Below are positions 9,712-20,757 of a stretch of 64,000 nt of DNA, piece after piece. The position numbers were made by a program, and so were the translations under genes. The stretch spans positions 13,582,599 through 13,646,598 of the forward strand of contig NC_088309.1 of the NCBI RefSeq assembly GCF_910592395.1. Direction: 5' to 3'. A model generated the notes under the pieces. That model was not told where the DNA came from, did not search any database, and worked only from the letters and a program-made list of their open reading frames with translations. This DNA is from Lineus longissimus (Eukaryota; Nemertea; Pilidiophora; Heteronemertea; Lineidae). Each line of letters opens with the position of its first letter. The stretch's first letter is position 1.

Positions 9712-10632
9712 ATTTGCTGCTCGGGCTGCTGGTGGGACGAAGTCAGAGGGGAGCTCTCCTCGGGCGACTTGAGCCTGGAAGCGGTGGCAATAACGCCAGA
9801 AATGACCAGTGCGGCCGCAAAAATGGCAGGGGTGGCTTTCACGGGTTCGTGGACGGCTTGGGGATTGCGACCGTTTCCGCTGCTTGTGGGCGTAGTCGTC
9901 GCTTCGAGACGGGCGGCTGGATCGTGGGTATGGCGATGTGGGTCTTGGACTGCGTGGTGCGTCTATGTCCTGGCTTTGGAAAGCTGCATGGGCCTGCGGT
10001 GGCGAAGCTTTGTCCATCTTCAGGTCGTCCAACTTGGCTAGGATGGCATGGAGGACGTGGTCTGTGGCATTGGTGGCGTGAACTTGGTCCGCTGCTGTTG
10101 AGAAATGTACGCGCTGTGGCGTGATATCAAGGAACCGCTGTGCACATTCGGCGATGGCGTTTGAATCGTCGTCTGCATCCATTGCCATGATAACGGCTTT
10201 CTGACAATCAGGAGGCAAGGTTTGTAGCAGTTTGTTTTTGATCTGGTTATCATCATACCCAATGCGGAGTGCAGCCAGCCTAATTTTACTTAGGTGCTGT
10301 TGTGCAGTCTGGTTTGCGGTGTAAGTAATCGACTCAAACTGCTGTACATTGGCAAAGTGAGAGTGGGTCGGGGAAAACCTACTCAGAAAGAAATTGTGCC
10401 TTGAGGTCATGCAAGTCCTCAAATTCTTGGTCCTCGGCCCAAAGGCGAGCATGTTTAGACAGGCGACACTTGAGAAGGCGCACAACATTGTTCATAGCAT
10501 CGTCATCACCTGGTTCATGCAGGTTATGTGCCTGAAGATAGTCATGGAATGACAGCCACCAAGATGTGGAGAGTTCATGAATACTTCACCATCAAAGTAT
10601 GGAGGCAATAAATCAGTGGGGCGCAACGCCAT
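9712..10632 (-). pseudogene. Gypsy gag, capsid region and CCHC zinc knuckle
   Basis: On the minus strand a start codon at 10632 (MALRPTDLLPP) is followed within about 45 codons by a frameshift. The longest surviving frame gives a capsid-like helical region (RFSPTHSHFANVQQFESITY, then AQQHLSKIRLAALRIGYDD). A Ser/Arg/Pro-rich basic stretch follows, then a perfect knuckle CHFCGRTGHFWRYC (C-x2-C-x4-H-x4-C) near its C-terminus. The frame is cut by the 4.6-kb insertion at 9711 and resumes at 5104. At least one frameshift in the N-terminus marks it as non-functional. Confidence 0.85.
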
Positions 10633-11623
10633 TTTGGTTTATGTTGTCAATCTATTATATTATGGGAAAAAGATAATTCTCTATTGGAGGATGGGGTGGT
10701 GATACTGTTCAGTTGGCTGGAAGAAAATGCTGAAATGGCGGTGAAAACTTAGTTACATCAGGATGTTGCATGTACTGGAATGGGCGGAAAAGTTAGTTAC
10801 AATATATTTCAATGGCGAGGGGCGAAGGGGCTGTCTTGGTGAACTGAAACAGGGCAAGAAATTTTATCACAGCATGGTAATCATAAGGCAAATCAACAAT
10901 CACATGCAAGTCTATTAAGGAACAGTTGAACCATAGTCTCTGCTGGAATGTCACTTGGTGATGTCACAATCACTAACAGTCAGCAAAGTCTTGAATGAAG
11001 ATTATGATGAAACACAGTCTTGACTAACGGAGGAGACACAGTCTTGGAATCTGGATGAAGATTACGAGGAAACACAGTCTTGGATGATGATCATGAGGAA
11101 ACAGACGAAGTCTTGGAGAATACTTGGTACTGGCATATCATGGTACGTGTACACATCAGGGTCAGCTGATAGACAGATAGTGACGGCTGTCAAAACAATT
11201 TTTACAGTGTCTCGGAAACGGGGATCACAGAGTTGAATCCACGGCGATGAAACACGTTTGCGTATAAATTTGCATGGTAATTAGTTACGGTAGAGCCAAT
11301 CAGAGGCGGCGCTCACAATCACGTGGTGCTGTGACGTTTTAACAATCCATCGAGCAAGGCGCTCAATATGGCGTCAAGAAATCGGCACGACCAGTTTCTA
11401 AAATGATGAGTTCGGGACGGAATTGGTGATATACAACCTGGCGGCCTGTTGAAGTTGAAAATCGGTCCTACAGTAGAGAGTAGTCCGTTATAAGATGTTC
11501 CGCTTGAATATATTTGCCATTAGAGGGCATTTTGAAGGATGATGGAATATCCTAAAGTCGGAAGATAGCACATGAGCACGTGTGAGAGGATTCACGAAGT
11601 CCCGATCAGAGAAAATTTACGAT
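10633..11623 (-). other. Gypsy leader between PBS and gag, with short internal repeats
   Basis: There is no coding frame. At 10985-11120 a unit of about 30 bp (GATGAAGATTACGAGGAAAC followed by ACAGTCTTGG) is repeated three to four times imperfectly. The leader would hold packaging signals in an active element, but none can be named. Confidence 0.55.
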
Positions 11624-11641
11624 AAAGCCGGTTCTCCACCA
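11624..11641 (-). promoter_or_regulatory. Predicted primer-binding site
   Basis: Immediately inside the LTR the minus strand reads TGGTGGAGAACCGGC. It begins with TGG, as expected for pairing with a tRNA 3' CCA end. I did not identify the tRNA. Confidence 0.6.
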
Positions 11642-12025
11642 TGTCATGTTGGGATCGTCAACAGAATTCGAATGGACTAAGAATATCCTCTTATCATGTT
11701 ATAAGTTTATTCACTATAATGTCCTAGACAAGAAGCCACATCAGGGCAAGAGTCGGATGACCAGCAATAGACGTGACCTATAGAGACGGAGGTCCGCGCA
11801 CTTCTGATCGCTTGACCCAGTTTATACGTGGAGATCAGCCTCCTTCCACGTGGTCACATGACGGAGGGTCCTAACGCTGAGGCTCCTCATGGAAGGGTCT
11901 AAACTATATATAACATTAGTCAGTCGGGGACGACTTAGTAAGTCGGGGGGACGACTTATTAGAGAGGTTTGGCTGGGACGTTCCGAGATCGGGATCGGGA
12001 TATGAATTCAGGTCGTACCGTGACA
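11642..12025 (-). repeat. Gypsy 5' LTR, 384 bp
   Basis: On the minus strand it runs from TGTCACGG (12025) to CATGACA (11642), giving TG...CA ends with 5-bp inverted termini. A TATATA box lies near 11905-11915 and an AATAAA signal near 11705-11711, both on the minus strand and in the right order. The upstream part holds the hairpin words AAGTCGTCCCCCCGACTT (about 11925-11960), which recur in the flanking minisatellite at 13215. The boundary rests on the termini and the adjacent PBS, because the partner LTR is outside the window. Confidence 0.7.
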
Positions 12026-12309
12026 CATCTTTGTAATGTGACATGCGTTGTGATCACTATATAAATGGCCATTGTGACCAAGCTGTTGACCCTGTTGCAG
12101 ATTTCACATAAACAGTTTTTGGCATGACCAGAAAACGTAACCGACATGAATAGGTATGGTTAATTTCACTAGCCAAAGATGTGACGTCATAATTCCCTGC
12201 GACAATTCGGCTGTCCCGATCCCGTCTGCCGGTCCACATCATTGATATTCACCTGCTGTGAACCAACGTTATAGTTTTCTTTCTTGTTGATTGAAGTCCC
12301 GCGAGAGGG

Positions 12310-12452
12310 GGTGTCTATAAAACCAAGACCCAAGACCCAAGACCCAAGACCTACAAAACCAAGACCCCCATCTACAAAACCAAGACCTACAAAACCAAGA
12401 CCCCCATCTACAAAACCAAGACCTACAAAACCAAGACCCCATCTACATCTCT
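12310..12452 (+). repeat. Minisatellite of CCAAGACC / CTACAAAACC units
   Basis: Short units CAAGACC and CTACAAAACCAAGACC are repeated in varying order. The same words form the inverted array at 12766-12957. Confidence 0.9.
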
Positions 12453-12765
12453 CCTTTTTTCAGCAGGAAGTTGCAATTTATCAATAAAACAGAAGCTCCT
12501 ATATAAACAAGCTCTTTGATGCTTTGTACTCAGATTCTGTTCAGAACATTTAACACTGGTTAAGCTTTTCCAAGAAAATAAGGATCTCGGGGTAAGGATA
12601 TAATACAAAAGCTAAAATACCTTAAATAGTCCTCTCGAGGGTATTCGTGATAATACAGCCTAGCTTTCTAAAGGGTTAGGGTGAATGAAAAAAAAAAGAA
12701 CAATGTAATTACTTCTTGGGCAGGTACTATGGTACTAGGTACTAGTTTTTGGAGTAGGTTTGTTG

Positions 12766-12957
12766 ATGGATCTTGGTTTTGTAGATCTTGGTTTTGTAGG
12801 TTGGGGGTCTTGGTTTTGTAGGTCTTGGTTTTGTAGACACCCGTGTGGGTGTCTACAAAACCAAGACCCAAGACCCAAGACCTACAAAACCAAGACCCCC
12901 ACCTACAAAACCAAGACCCATCAACATCTTGGGTCTTGGGTCTTGGTTTTGTAGACA
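12766..12957. repeat. Inverted minisatellite, predicted long hairpin
   Basis: The left arm consists of GGTCTTGGTTTTGTAG units. The right arm holds their reverse complements, with a centre of symmetry at about 12832-12852 (GACACCCGTGTGGGTGTC). A further direct-sense block follows at 12930-12957. Either strand could fold into a stem of roughly 70 bp. Confidence 0.88.
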
Positions 12958-12964
12958 CCCACAC

Positions 12965-13209
12965 ATGGTGAGAGAGATGAGGAAGTCACAGCCAGGCCAA
13001 ATCAGTCCTGGCTGCTCCACCGTGTTGACAACATGATGAGAGTGATGAGACAGTCACAGCCTGGCCGCATCAGTCTTCGCCGCACTGCCTATAGTTATTG
13101 ATATGGCGAGAGAGATGAGACAGTCACAAGCCAGGCCAAATCAGTCTTGGCTGCTCTGCCAAGTTGTCTACATGGTGAGAGAGATGAGACAGTCACAGCC
13201 AGGCCTCGC
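12965..13209 (+). repeat. Tandem repeat, ~69-bp unit, about 3.6 copies
   Basis: Units begin ATGGTGAGAGAGATGAG at 12965, 13033, 13102 and 13171. Each contains CACAGCCAGGCCAAATCAGT or a close variant. The second copy is the most diverged. Confidence 0.9.
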
Positions 13210-13305
13210 CCTCGCTTTCATAAGTCGTCCCCCCGACTTAATAAGTCGTCCCCCCGACATAATAAGTCGTCCCCCCCCCCCCGAGATAATAAGTCGTCCC
13301 GCCGA
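13210..13305 (+). repeat. ~20-bp tandem repeat AATAAGTCGTCCCCCCGA
   Basis: Four to five units, each with AAGTCG...CGACTT dyad symmetry and C-runs of variable length, including C13 near 13271. Related words occur in the Gypsy LTR (11925-11960) and at 14040-14078. Confidence 0.88.
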
Positions 13306-13400
13306 GAATTTTTTTTTTCGATGTCCTTTCCCAGCCACCGTAAAATGACGGCAAAATGCAAGAAAAACAATTTCTTGAAATTTCTTTCTTCTTCTTTGTT

Positions 13401-14020
13401 TTTAGCTCACCTTTCAGGAGAGCTTATACGATACCGTGGCGTCCGTCGTCTGTCGTCGTCTTTTGACAAAAGAGCGGTAATCTTACCCACTCGACCTAGA
13501 AGGTTCATACTTGGTGTGTTGGTAAGACTTTCTTTCAAAATGAAAATAAGCGCAATTTGACTGCTTTGTCCGCCAGGTGGCGCTCTTTGAAAACCTGTTT
13601 TTGCATTTTGAAGCTAATGATTAAAGCTAGAGCGATGAAAATTTTATGGTGGATGTCACTAATAAGGCTACATCACACATCACACGGGTTTTTTATTCAA
13701 CCTACTTTTCAAGGTCACAGAGGTCAAGCTCTAAAATTGCACGTTTCTTCGCTACTGGTCATAGACACTTTAGATTTGATATGTAGACACCCATTAGGCA
13801 TCATTACATGATGACAACGATTTAGGTCAGTGTGACCTACTTTTCAGGTGTAAAGAGGTCATAACATTTTATGTGGTAAAAGCACTCATCATGTCCGAGT
13901 CCAATTTTGCCCACCATAACCATACCATATGCACAACTATTGCACGATTTGTCCCCTGACATTTTTCATGATTAGTTGTTCTTCAGGTTCTCCCTTCCAT
14001 GTCGACAGGTGAGCACTTGC
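13401..14020 (+). repeat. Dispersed AGCTCACC/GGTGAGC repeat, copy 1
   Basis: It starts TTTAGCTCACC with a short hairpin, then GATACCGTGGCGTCCGTCG. The middle holds the AAGGTCACAGAGGTCAA block (13711) and the end is GACAGGTGAGCAC. The 3' 60 bp match those at 51655-51775, so these two copies belong to one subfamily. Confidence 0.85.
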
Positions 14021-17000
14021 CGTTTTATTTGTTTGTTTATGTCGTCCCCGCCCCCGAGCTAATAAGTCGTCCCGCTGAGAAAAAAAATTATTTTTATGTC
14101 CTTTCCCAGCCATCGTAGTATCAATATCGACTCTCAGGAGAAATTTCGTCGTCATCACATCGAAACTGACGGAGGAGTTAGATTACAAACTATTACTCCT
14201 CTACGTCCATTATTGGGATGAGCCAAACCAAACGAGTGGTAAATAGCCTTTCCCAAAAATTTCAAAATGTTTAACAACTAATATTCCAATTTCAAGAATT
14301 TACAAACTTTGAGCAATATTATGCTTATTATAACTATTTTGTTTGCACTATTTGCGCAAGGCTCAATGATTCGCGGCAGGCGACAATAGTGAAGCGGCTA
14401 TATGAAACTACACGTTCGCTGTTCCGGCTGATCCCGGCTGATTTTCGACTCACATTTTAGAATAACCGGTCAAACGAACCACTCAGCGCGTAGCCTTGGA
14501 GGGTGGCGTAACTAATGACGTAACCATTAGTGACGTAGTCATTAGTGCATACATGTAGTTGGAGAAGTATAATTAGAGGCAATTAGTGCAATATATGAAC
14601 TTCCTATTCATTTCAAGGAGATATTTTACTAACACACACAGTAATTTTTAGGTTTCACTGAATCGATTTTGTTACAGACGAGAGGTATCCCTTTACCTGG
14701 AATAGTTTTTTACCGCGTGTGGAGGCAAAGTCAGTAATGTGCGCCGCTGACTTTGCATGGAAATTGAGGTTGGAGACGATCTACCACGCATGCGCTCATC
14801 AGGATTTCGAGGCGACTTTTCCCAACGAAAGCATACTACATTTAAATTTGGCAATTTTGCATGTTTTTCTTTGATATTTTTCTTAAAATGTCAGATGTTA
14901 ATGTGGAACAGTAAGCGGACAGACCTCTACAATATATTTCGAAGACAAAGACGATAGTGAACCGTTTCCTTTGCCACTGTGTTGAAATACAGTACGAAGT
15001 AACGATTGAAATTCTTGCCTGGATTTTTGCGCAAATTTTGGCTGACGTCTTCATTTTGTTTTTTTCTGAGCTGTGACTGTGTGGGGCTGGTGGTGGACTG
15101 AACTTGGAAGTGCATTGCACCTGAGAGTGCGGAGTTGACGCTGTTCAGTGCATTTCCCTTTCTTCATTGCACTCGCTACCTTACAGCGCTTATCAAATAA
15201 CTCTTAACTGGTAAATATATTTATGACAAAATATGAGGCAGATCAGTACTTCTGGAGTGGCCGTGAATGAAGATGGATTTGGCCATCATACTCAAAGGCC
15301 AGGGGCCATCCATACACTATGTACGCATCAAACTGGGGATTTGAGCCCCCCCCCCCCCTCCCCCTGTACGCACATTTTGGGCAAAAGGTGTAGCCTACCC
15401 ATTTTCTCCAAAATTCCTACTCCCCCATCTGTGCGTATATGTACTAAATCATGGGATAGCCCGCTACATAGATCGATAGATCATTCTAACAATCAACATT
15501 GATAATAATGATGCACAATATTGTGTCGTCATGAGAAGATTGTGCACAATATTGTGTCGTCATGAGAAGATTGTACACAATATTGTGTCGTCATAAGAAG
15601 ATTGTGCGTAATATCGCCACTTTTTTAAGGCAATTAACATTGTGATGTAAATGGCGATACAAATTTACAATGCAGAAGTGGCCACATAATAGACCATATG
15701 CGAAATAGATTTTGGCCATTTTCAAATGACCCTTTACACTGGCAGCGTAAGTTTACCATGACATAAAAGTCATGTTTCAAATCAAATCATCACCAAGAGC
15801 ATTCAAAATATCACGAACATTGAAAGGCATGAACAACTTTAAGTAAATTGCTTGAATAAGCTTATATATTTGTACTTTTCTGCCATGGTAAACAAACGTT
15901 GCCTGTGAAAAGGGTTGTTTCAAAATGGCCGAAATTTATTTTTGCAGGGTGTATATCGTGCAACATTAGGCCTATATTATAGGCCTACATACATGAGTTT
16001 CACGATGCAATCTCTGGGAATGTTGTCTAAGCTACTCTTGGCATGCGCACTCGAACTGGTTAGAAGAATGCGTTTTTTTAACTTATATATATTCGCTTCA
16101 AATCTGAGTTTTGCTACAGTTTGAACAAAACTACATTTGGGGATCACTTCTTACAGGTTTTAAGGCCACATGATACATTGACACACATGCAATGCATGCT
16201 ACATTGGGATTGACTAACTTTTAGTGTTTCAGTTCACTTCCCTACTAAATTCATGTTCACTACCATCAACTCCAACCATACATGTACTTTGACTGATGTG
16301 CTCAATTTATCTGCTCTGGTCTGTAGATGACTTGCATGACGTAATGGCGGGCGATGTCTGAAAACGTAGCAGATACGTCGCTTGTGACGTCTGGTGGAAT
16401 GCAGATGTCACAAGCGGCGCAGCTCTGTTACGTTTTCTGACAATGAGATCGGCCGCCATTCCACGGGATGGCACAAGCAACGTAGCCCTGTTACGTTTTC
16501 TGACGTCCATCGTTGCGTCATTCAAATCATATCATCAATATGTAAGTACATCAGCTTTTGCAGGCCAGTACCACATTCCCCTTTTTCAAGTATGATTCAT
16601 CACAGTCACTTCAACATCATTTCCATTGCCAGAGACAGAGATTCTTTCAGCCAATGTCATTGGCTGCAGCTGGGGCTTCCAACCTGAAAAGATAAAGATG
16701 AGCTGAGAAAATGTAATTTGGTTGAGGAAATCAGGTGAAAATAGTTGCAACTGTGTAAACTGCATTGAACCAGTAGGAAATTGGGAAATGCGTAATTTTG
16801 GAAACTCATCTGAAATGCATAGCATCCTCTTTAAACTTTGATGTCGAGGTGCATTGCTTCCTTTCAGCGAGTGTGTTATAATGAACACTAAGCTATGATT
16901 TAGTAGCTTCAGACCTGGACTTTGCAACAACTTGAAATGAGCTTTTGATTTTTGATTCGCTTTGTAAGTGTCGTAAGTTGTAAGTGTCGGAGGCGGGGAC

Positions 17001-17034
17001 AGAAATAGATTTTTTTTTCTTGGTTTTTTGGTAG
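14021..17034. other. Intergenic; small repeats, no gene supported
   Basis: 14040-14078 repeats the AAGTCGTCCC words. 14727-14758 forms a hairpin (GCAAAGTCAG with CTGACTTTGC). 15513-15605 is a perfect-length tandem repeat. 16340-16515 has repeated CTGTTACGTTTTCTGAC and TGACGTC words. On the minus strand a splice-like CAG before GTTGGAAGCCCC (about 16684) opens a 32-codon frame I cannot assign. The 5' untranslated exon and promoter of the 4E-T gene may lie here but were not located. Confidence 0.5.
15513..15605 (+). repeat. Tandem repeat, 31 bp x 3
   Basis: The unit is CACAATATTGTG followed by TCGTCATGAGAAGATTGT. Each unit contains the palindrome CACAATATTGTG. Three copies, nearly identical. 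Confidence 0.93.
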
Positions 17035-17436
17035 GGGGGTCTATACAACACCGCTGTGTCCGTCGTTGTCTGTATCCTGTATCCTGTTTCAAAAACAGTG
17101 GCACGTTTCTTAGCAGCTAGAGCTATGAACTTGAAACTTTGTACACAGAACCCCCTAGATCAGGTGATCTCTGACAGTGAATTTCGGTCCGATTCGATTC
17201 TGGACTTGGCCAATGGGGGCCAAAACTAAAAAAGGTAAAAAGTGTAAAATCTCGCTTATTAGTGACTTGTTTTCGATGATATTTTTATGGTAGGTTCTTC
17301 CAGCAAGGATACATCTTATTCATACCGATTTTGATTTGACCTATATACTATGCATATAGCATGTTTCTTAACCAGCATGAATTCCTAACCTCCAAATATC
17401 TATACGGTGAGCACAATGCCCCTGGCCTTTTCATTA
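17035..17436 (+). repeat. Dispersed repeat, CTATACAACACCG subfamily, copy 2
   Basis: It starts GGTCTATACAACACCGCTGT and ends GGTGAGCACAATGCCCCTGG. The internal text (CACGTTTCTTAGCAGCTAGAGC, CTCGCTTATTAGTGACTTG) is shared with the interrupted copy at 22434-25290 and the copy at 63580. Confidence 0.82.
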
Positions 17437-18300
17437 GCTCACCTCTGGGGAGCTTATAAATACGACACCGTGGCGTCCGTTAGCGGAGCACGTTTCGTCA
17501 CCGCTAGGGCTAGATGGCTAAAACTTGGTGTGATGGTAGCTTTGGGCAATATGCCCAGAAGTATTTTTCTTTTTCACGATATGACATACTTTCTGGCCTC
17601 CATGCGGCCATCTTGGAAATTGGTTTTTGCCTTTTTGAAACTATTGGTTGTACGTAGAGTGACAACATTTTTATGGTGGGTGTATGTAATAAGGTTAAAT
17701 GACATATCACCCAGGTTTTTGATTTGACCTACTTTTCAAGGTCACAGAGGTCAAAGTTAACTAAATCACCGATTGGTGGCACGTTTCGTGTCTATTTGAG
17801 CTAGAAGGTTCTAAACTTGTGAGGACATATCTCTAGGGACCCTCTCTATTCTACCCCAAAATGTGTCCCGCCGGCCATCTTGAAAATTAAACAAAGTCGG
17901 ATTCATTGAAACCAAATTTCATATGATTGTATATCTAGTACTCTTATCAATATCCCTAATTCTCAGTCAAATCCCATGATAAATATGGCCGCCAGGCCGC
18001 CATCTTGAAAATCCAACGAAGTCCTATTACTCCGAAACTAATGATCGGATGTCAACCAATTTGCATGTGACATGTACAGTCTTCAAAAACCCTGGAATTC
18101 AGTCAACTTTATAACCAAAATGCTATACTTAGATGGTACCAGTAATTTTCTTTTGTGCCATTGAGCCAAGAATAATAATATTATTCAGTGGAATCAAAAC
18201 TGTTGAAACTAGCCAGAAACTGTTCTCCCCATATCCACTGCAAATGACATGCATTACATTACCCGAGGTGAGCACATGGTCCCTGGACCAGTTCATTTTT
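17437..18300 (+). repeat. Dispersed AGCTCACC/GGTGAGC repeat, copy 3
   Basis: It starts TTAGCTCACCTCTGGGGAGC immediately after copy 2 and ends at GAGGTGAGCACATGGTCCC. It contains AGGTCA-n3-AGGTCA at 17739 and sub-repeats of the ATGGCCGCCAGG...CATCTTGAAAA type near 17990. Confidence 0.8.
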
Positions 18301-18854
18301 AAATTACCTTGCTGAATGGTACCTCTAATTAACATATCAAATATATCTGAGTATGTACGACACCCTGATTCATTTTGCCTGTTCTTCGAGGTTATAGGAG
18401 AACACCTTACTCAATGATTCCTTTTGGTTAAGTCCCCCTAAATATCTCACTCTAGTATTCTGTCAGACCTACTTGTTAAGTCCACCTAGATACATGTATT
18501 TAGGACACCCTGCTCGATCAGACCTCATTGTGAAGTCGAACTATGTATAAAAAAGTTCATGGAAGCAACTATAACAAAGCCATTGCTTGGAATTTGTACA
18601 GGATACCTTATCAAATATCATTATTAAACTATTTGTGACTCGACATCGTACAGCTGCACACCAAGTCCGGGCCTAGACATAGAATATGTTGAAAGCTGTA
18701 CACAACCCCACGCATTTAGTGTACAATTTGCAATAATTTTGCCAAAGAAATGGTGCGTTCTGTAAAAAATTGCAGGTGTACTTCTTGTTGACCATTGATT
18801 GATTGAACGTATTGAGCAGATTTAGTATATTTTGGTATTTTTTCTCAATGCAGA

Positions 18855-18974
18855 ATGATGGACAGAGGTGACCAAGATGATCCCAACTTGGAAGCTGAGA
18901 AGGAGAATATCCCTGTTGATGATGGGGGGGTAGAAAAGGCAGGTACACTTCTGCCCCAGCACTTTTATACTAAG
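18855..18974 (+). CDS. EIF4ENIF1: 4E-T (eIF4E transporter) homologue, first coding exon with eIF4E-binding motif
   Basis: A CAG acceptor at 18851-18853 precedes ATGATG, and AAG|GTGGGT closes the exon at 18974 in phase 0, giving 40 codons. The protein is acidic and ends FYTKDELFEM when joined to the next exon. This is the canonical eIF4E-binding motif Y-x4-L-phi, placed near the N-terminus as in known 4E-T proteins. 4E-T binds eIF4E, carries it into the nucleus and represses or stabilises mRNAs in P-bodies. The call rests on this exon plus those at 21764 and 48491, whose phases and text agree. The 5' untranslated exon was not found. Confidence 0.78.
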
Positions 18975-19006
18975 GTGGGTTGCTGAATATAGTATAGTAT
19001 ATTTGT

Positions 19007-19667
19007 TTAACAATTTCACTGCCTGTAGCTTCTAATTTTTAGCTACCTCACCTGCCGGTAGGTTTCTTTGTTTTAACATGATTTTGAGTATGGATATTTC
19101 TCCACCCTGTAGAAAGAAAGCCTCTGGAGATAGAGCAAAACAATGTATATAAAAGTTGTTCAGTGTTGCCTACTCTTCAAAATGGGACCATAATTTGCCC
19201 TAATTTGCATACCGCCATCTTGAATTTATAATGAGGACGAAAATTTTTTGGAAAAAACTATGTAATTGGCAAAACACAATATACACACTCTCATTATCGC
19301 TAATTTGTTCATCATTTACATCAAAGTCAGGATCTAAATCATCGTCATCGACGAACTCCTCACCAGAGTCCGAATCGTTCACTATATCCAGCTCATCAAG
19401 GACCTCAGACACAGTCAGTTTCTTGGTCATTTTGGCTTCAAATTACTCGACAAACTTCCAAACATCGAAATATAAAACCATCCGCCATGTTTTGCTGAAC
19501 CATCTATACTACCGCGCCATCTATCAAACTTTACGCTAACCACGCTCAATAACGAAATTTCAATGGTTTTATAGTGTATGGATAATTGTCGCAGAAGTGC
19601 GCCTCCGGCAGTATAGGGAATAATATTGATTGTCGCAGAAGTGCTCCTCCGGCAGTGAAAGGGTTAA
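19007..19667 (-). mobile_element. piggyBac-family deletion derivative, 661 bp
   Basis: TTAA lies at 19007-19010 and 19664-19667. The ends TTAACAATTTCACTGCC and (reverse complement of the right end) TTAACCCTTTCACTGCC match at 15 of 17 bases. On the minus strand from 19430 an acidic N-terminus is preserved (MTKKLTVSEVLDELD, then DSDSGEEFVDDDDLD), typical of piggyBac transposases. The rest of the gene is missing. It lies in the first intron of the 4E-T gene. Confidence 0.83.
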
Positions 19668-19681
19668 TAAAGTGTCATCTG

Positions 19682-19783
19682 TTACAAAATTGCAGCCAGC
19701 CTATGCTAGGCTTACAAGACACGCTCTGTTATTTACAAAATTGCAGCCAGCCTATGCTAGGCTTACAAGACACGCTCTGTTAT
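19682..19783 (+). repeat. 51-bp tandem duplication
   Basis: Two copies in tandem of a 51-bp unit containing GCCAGCCTATGCTAGGCTTA, identical by eye. Confidence 0.95.
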
Positions 19784-20757
19784 TTACATAAGTTTTGCAA
19801 ATGATCGGGCCGAAAGTTAACTTTATATATTAGCTATATATATAAACTTTCTTCTAGTTCTACCTACAATTTTTTAATGCAGGGATCAAAGTTCACTTTC
19901 TTTACCATGTCGCATTGTTTGACCTTTTGTCATCATCGTAGTCGCATTTTGCAAACCCAAGTCGCAAATATTTTCCCTCCATTTCGGTATTTTTGAGCGG
20001 TTTTTTTACGCCTTTTTCACTACGGAAAAGACAACCGATCATCATCAAACTCATCATGCACGGTCTATTTTACGCTCCTCGCGATATTGGAATAGTCTTC
20101 TATTGACCGATATCGGGGGAACAAGGTTTGAGTGGCGGAAATATCCAGACCAATGAAATGACCAGAAAATAGCAGTCAATGAATTTGCGTTGCATGCTGG
20201 ACTACTATGAAGGGTATGGGCGCATGAATTATCATTTATCAGCCGTGGCCGCGCTGTCATTTATCTGTCGAATAAAGTGAGATGATGTAAGACAGTGCAC
20301 TTTCCAAGAAAACCCATTAGGTTACTTCTTAAAGGCCATAACTCAAGGTATTTTGCCATTTCCTGCTGTAAGACGATTTCAAAAGTGCACCTAACAATTT
20401 ATATAATACAGAAAACCCCATGCAATTTGCTCTATCCATTTTGAAGATATAGCCTTTCAGGTGTTTGACAACTAGATCACCTAATCAGGCTAGCAACTGG
20501 CTTGTTAGAGCCAGGCGGCGGGTTCACCAAAGTTGTGATGTAGTTCAGGCTAATGCCCTACTTGGGAGGACACATATAATGCTCTTAAAATTGATATATG
20601 AAGTCTGTTTTTCATTGACATTTTCAATGTTCAAGTATGAAAGCATACTTTTGCCCATGTTTATTGTATTCCAAAAAATATTTTAATTAAATATTTTAAT
20701 TTTTTGGGAAAACCGGTTACATTTATTTTAGAAGTCAAATCTCACATCTAGAAAGTG

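Larger units (their letters stand above)
1..12025 (-). mobile_element. Gypsy-type LTR retrotransposon, 3' end outside the window
   Basis: Read on the minus strand, the order is LTR (12025-11642), primer-binding site, a leader of about 1 kb, gag with a CCHC knuckle, aspartic protease, reverse transcriptase, RNase H, a proline-rich linker and integrase. This RT-RH-IN order is diagnostic of the Ty3/Gypsy group. The element is old enough to hold stops and frameshifts (about 604, 2300, 3993 and in gag). It is interrupted by three separate insertions at 1361-1969, 4159-4876 and 5105-9711. Removing each insertion with its target duplication leaves adjacent coding sequence that belongs together. The 3' LTR would lie left of position 1, so LTR divergence cannot be measured here. 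Confidence 0.93.

Noticed and set aside
9693-10124. 143-codon plus-strand frame rich in Gly and Trp
   Set aside because: It is the antisense shadow of the Gypsy gag basic region and zinc knuckle.
12965-13605. Tandem repeats at 12965-13209 and 13210-13305 as a CRISPR array
   Set aside because: There are no unique spacers of constant length, and the setting is an animal genome; these are ordinary minisatellites.
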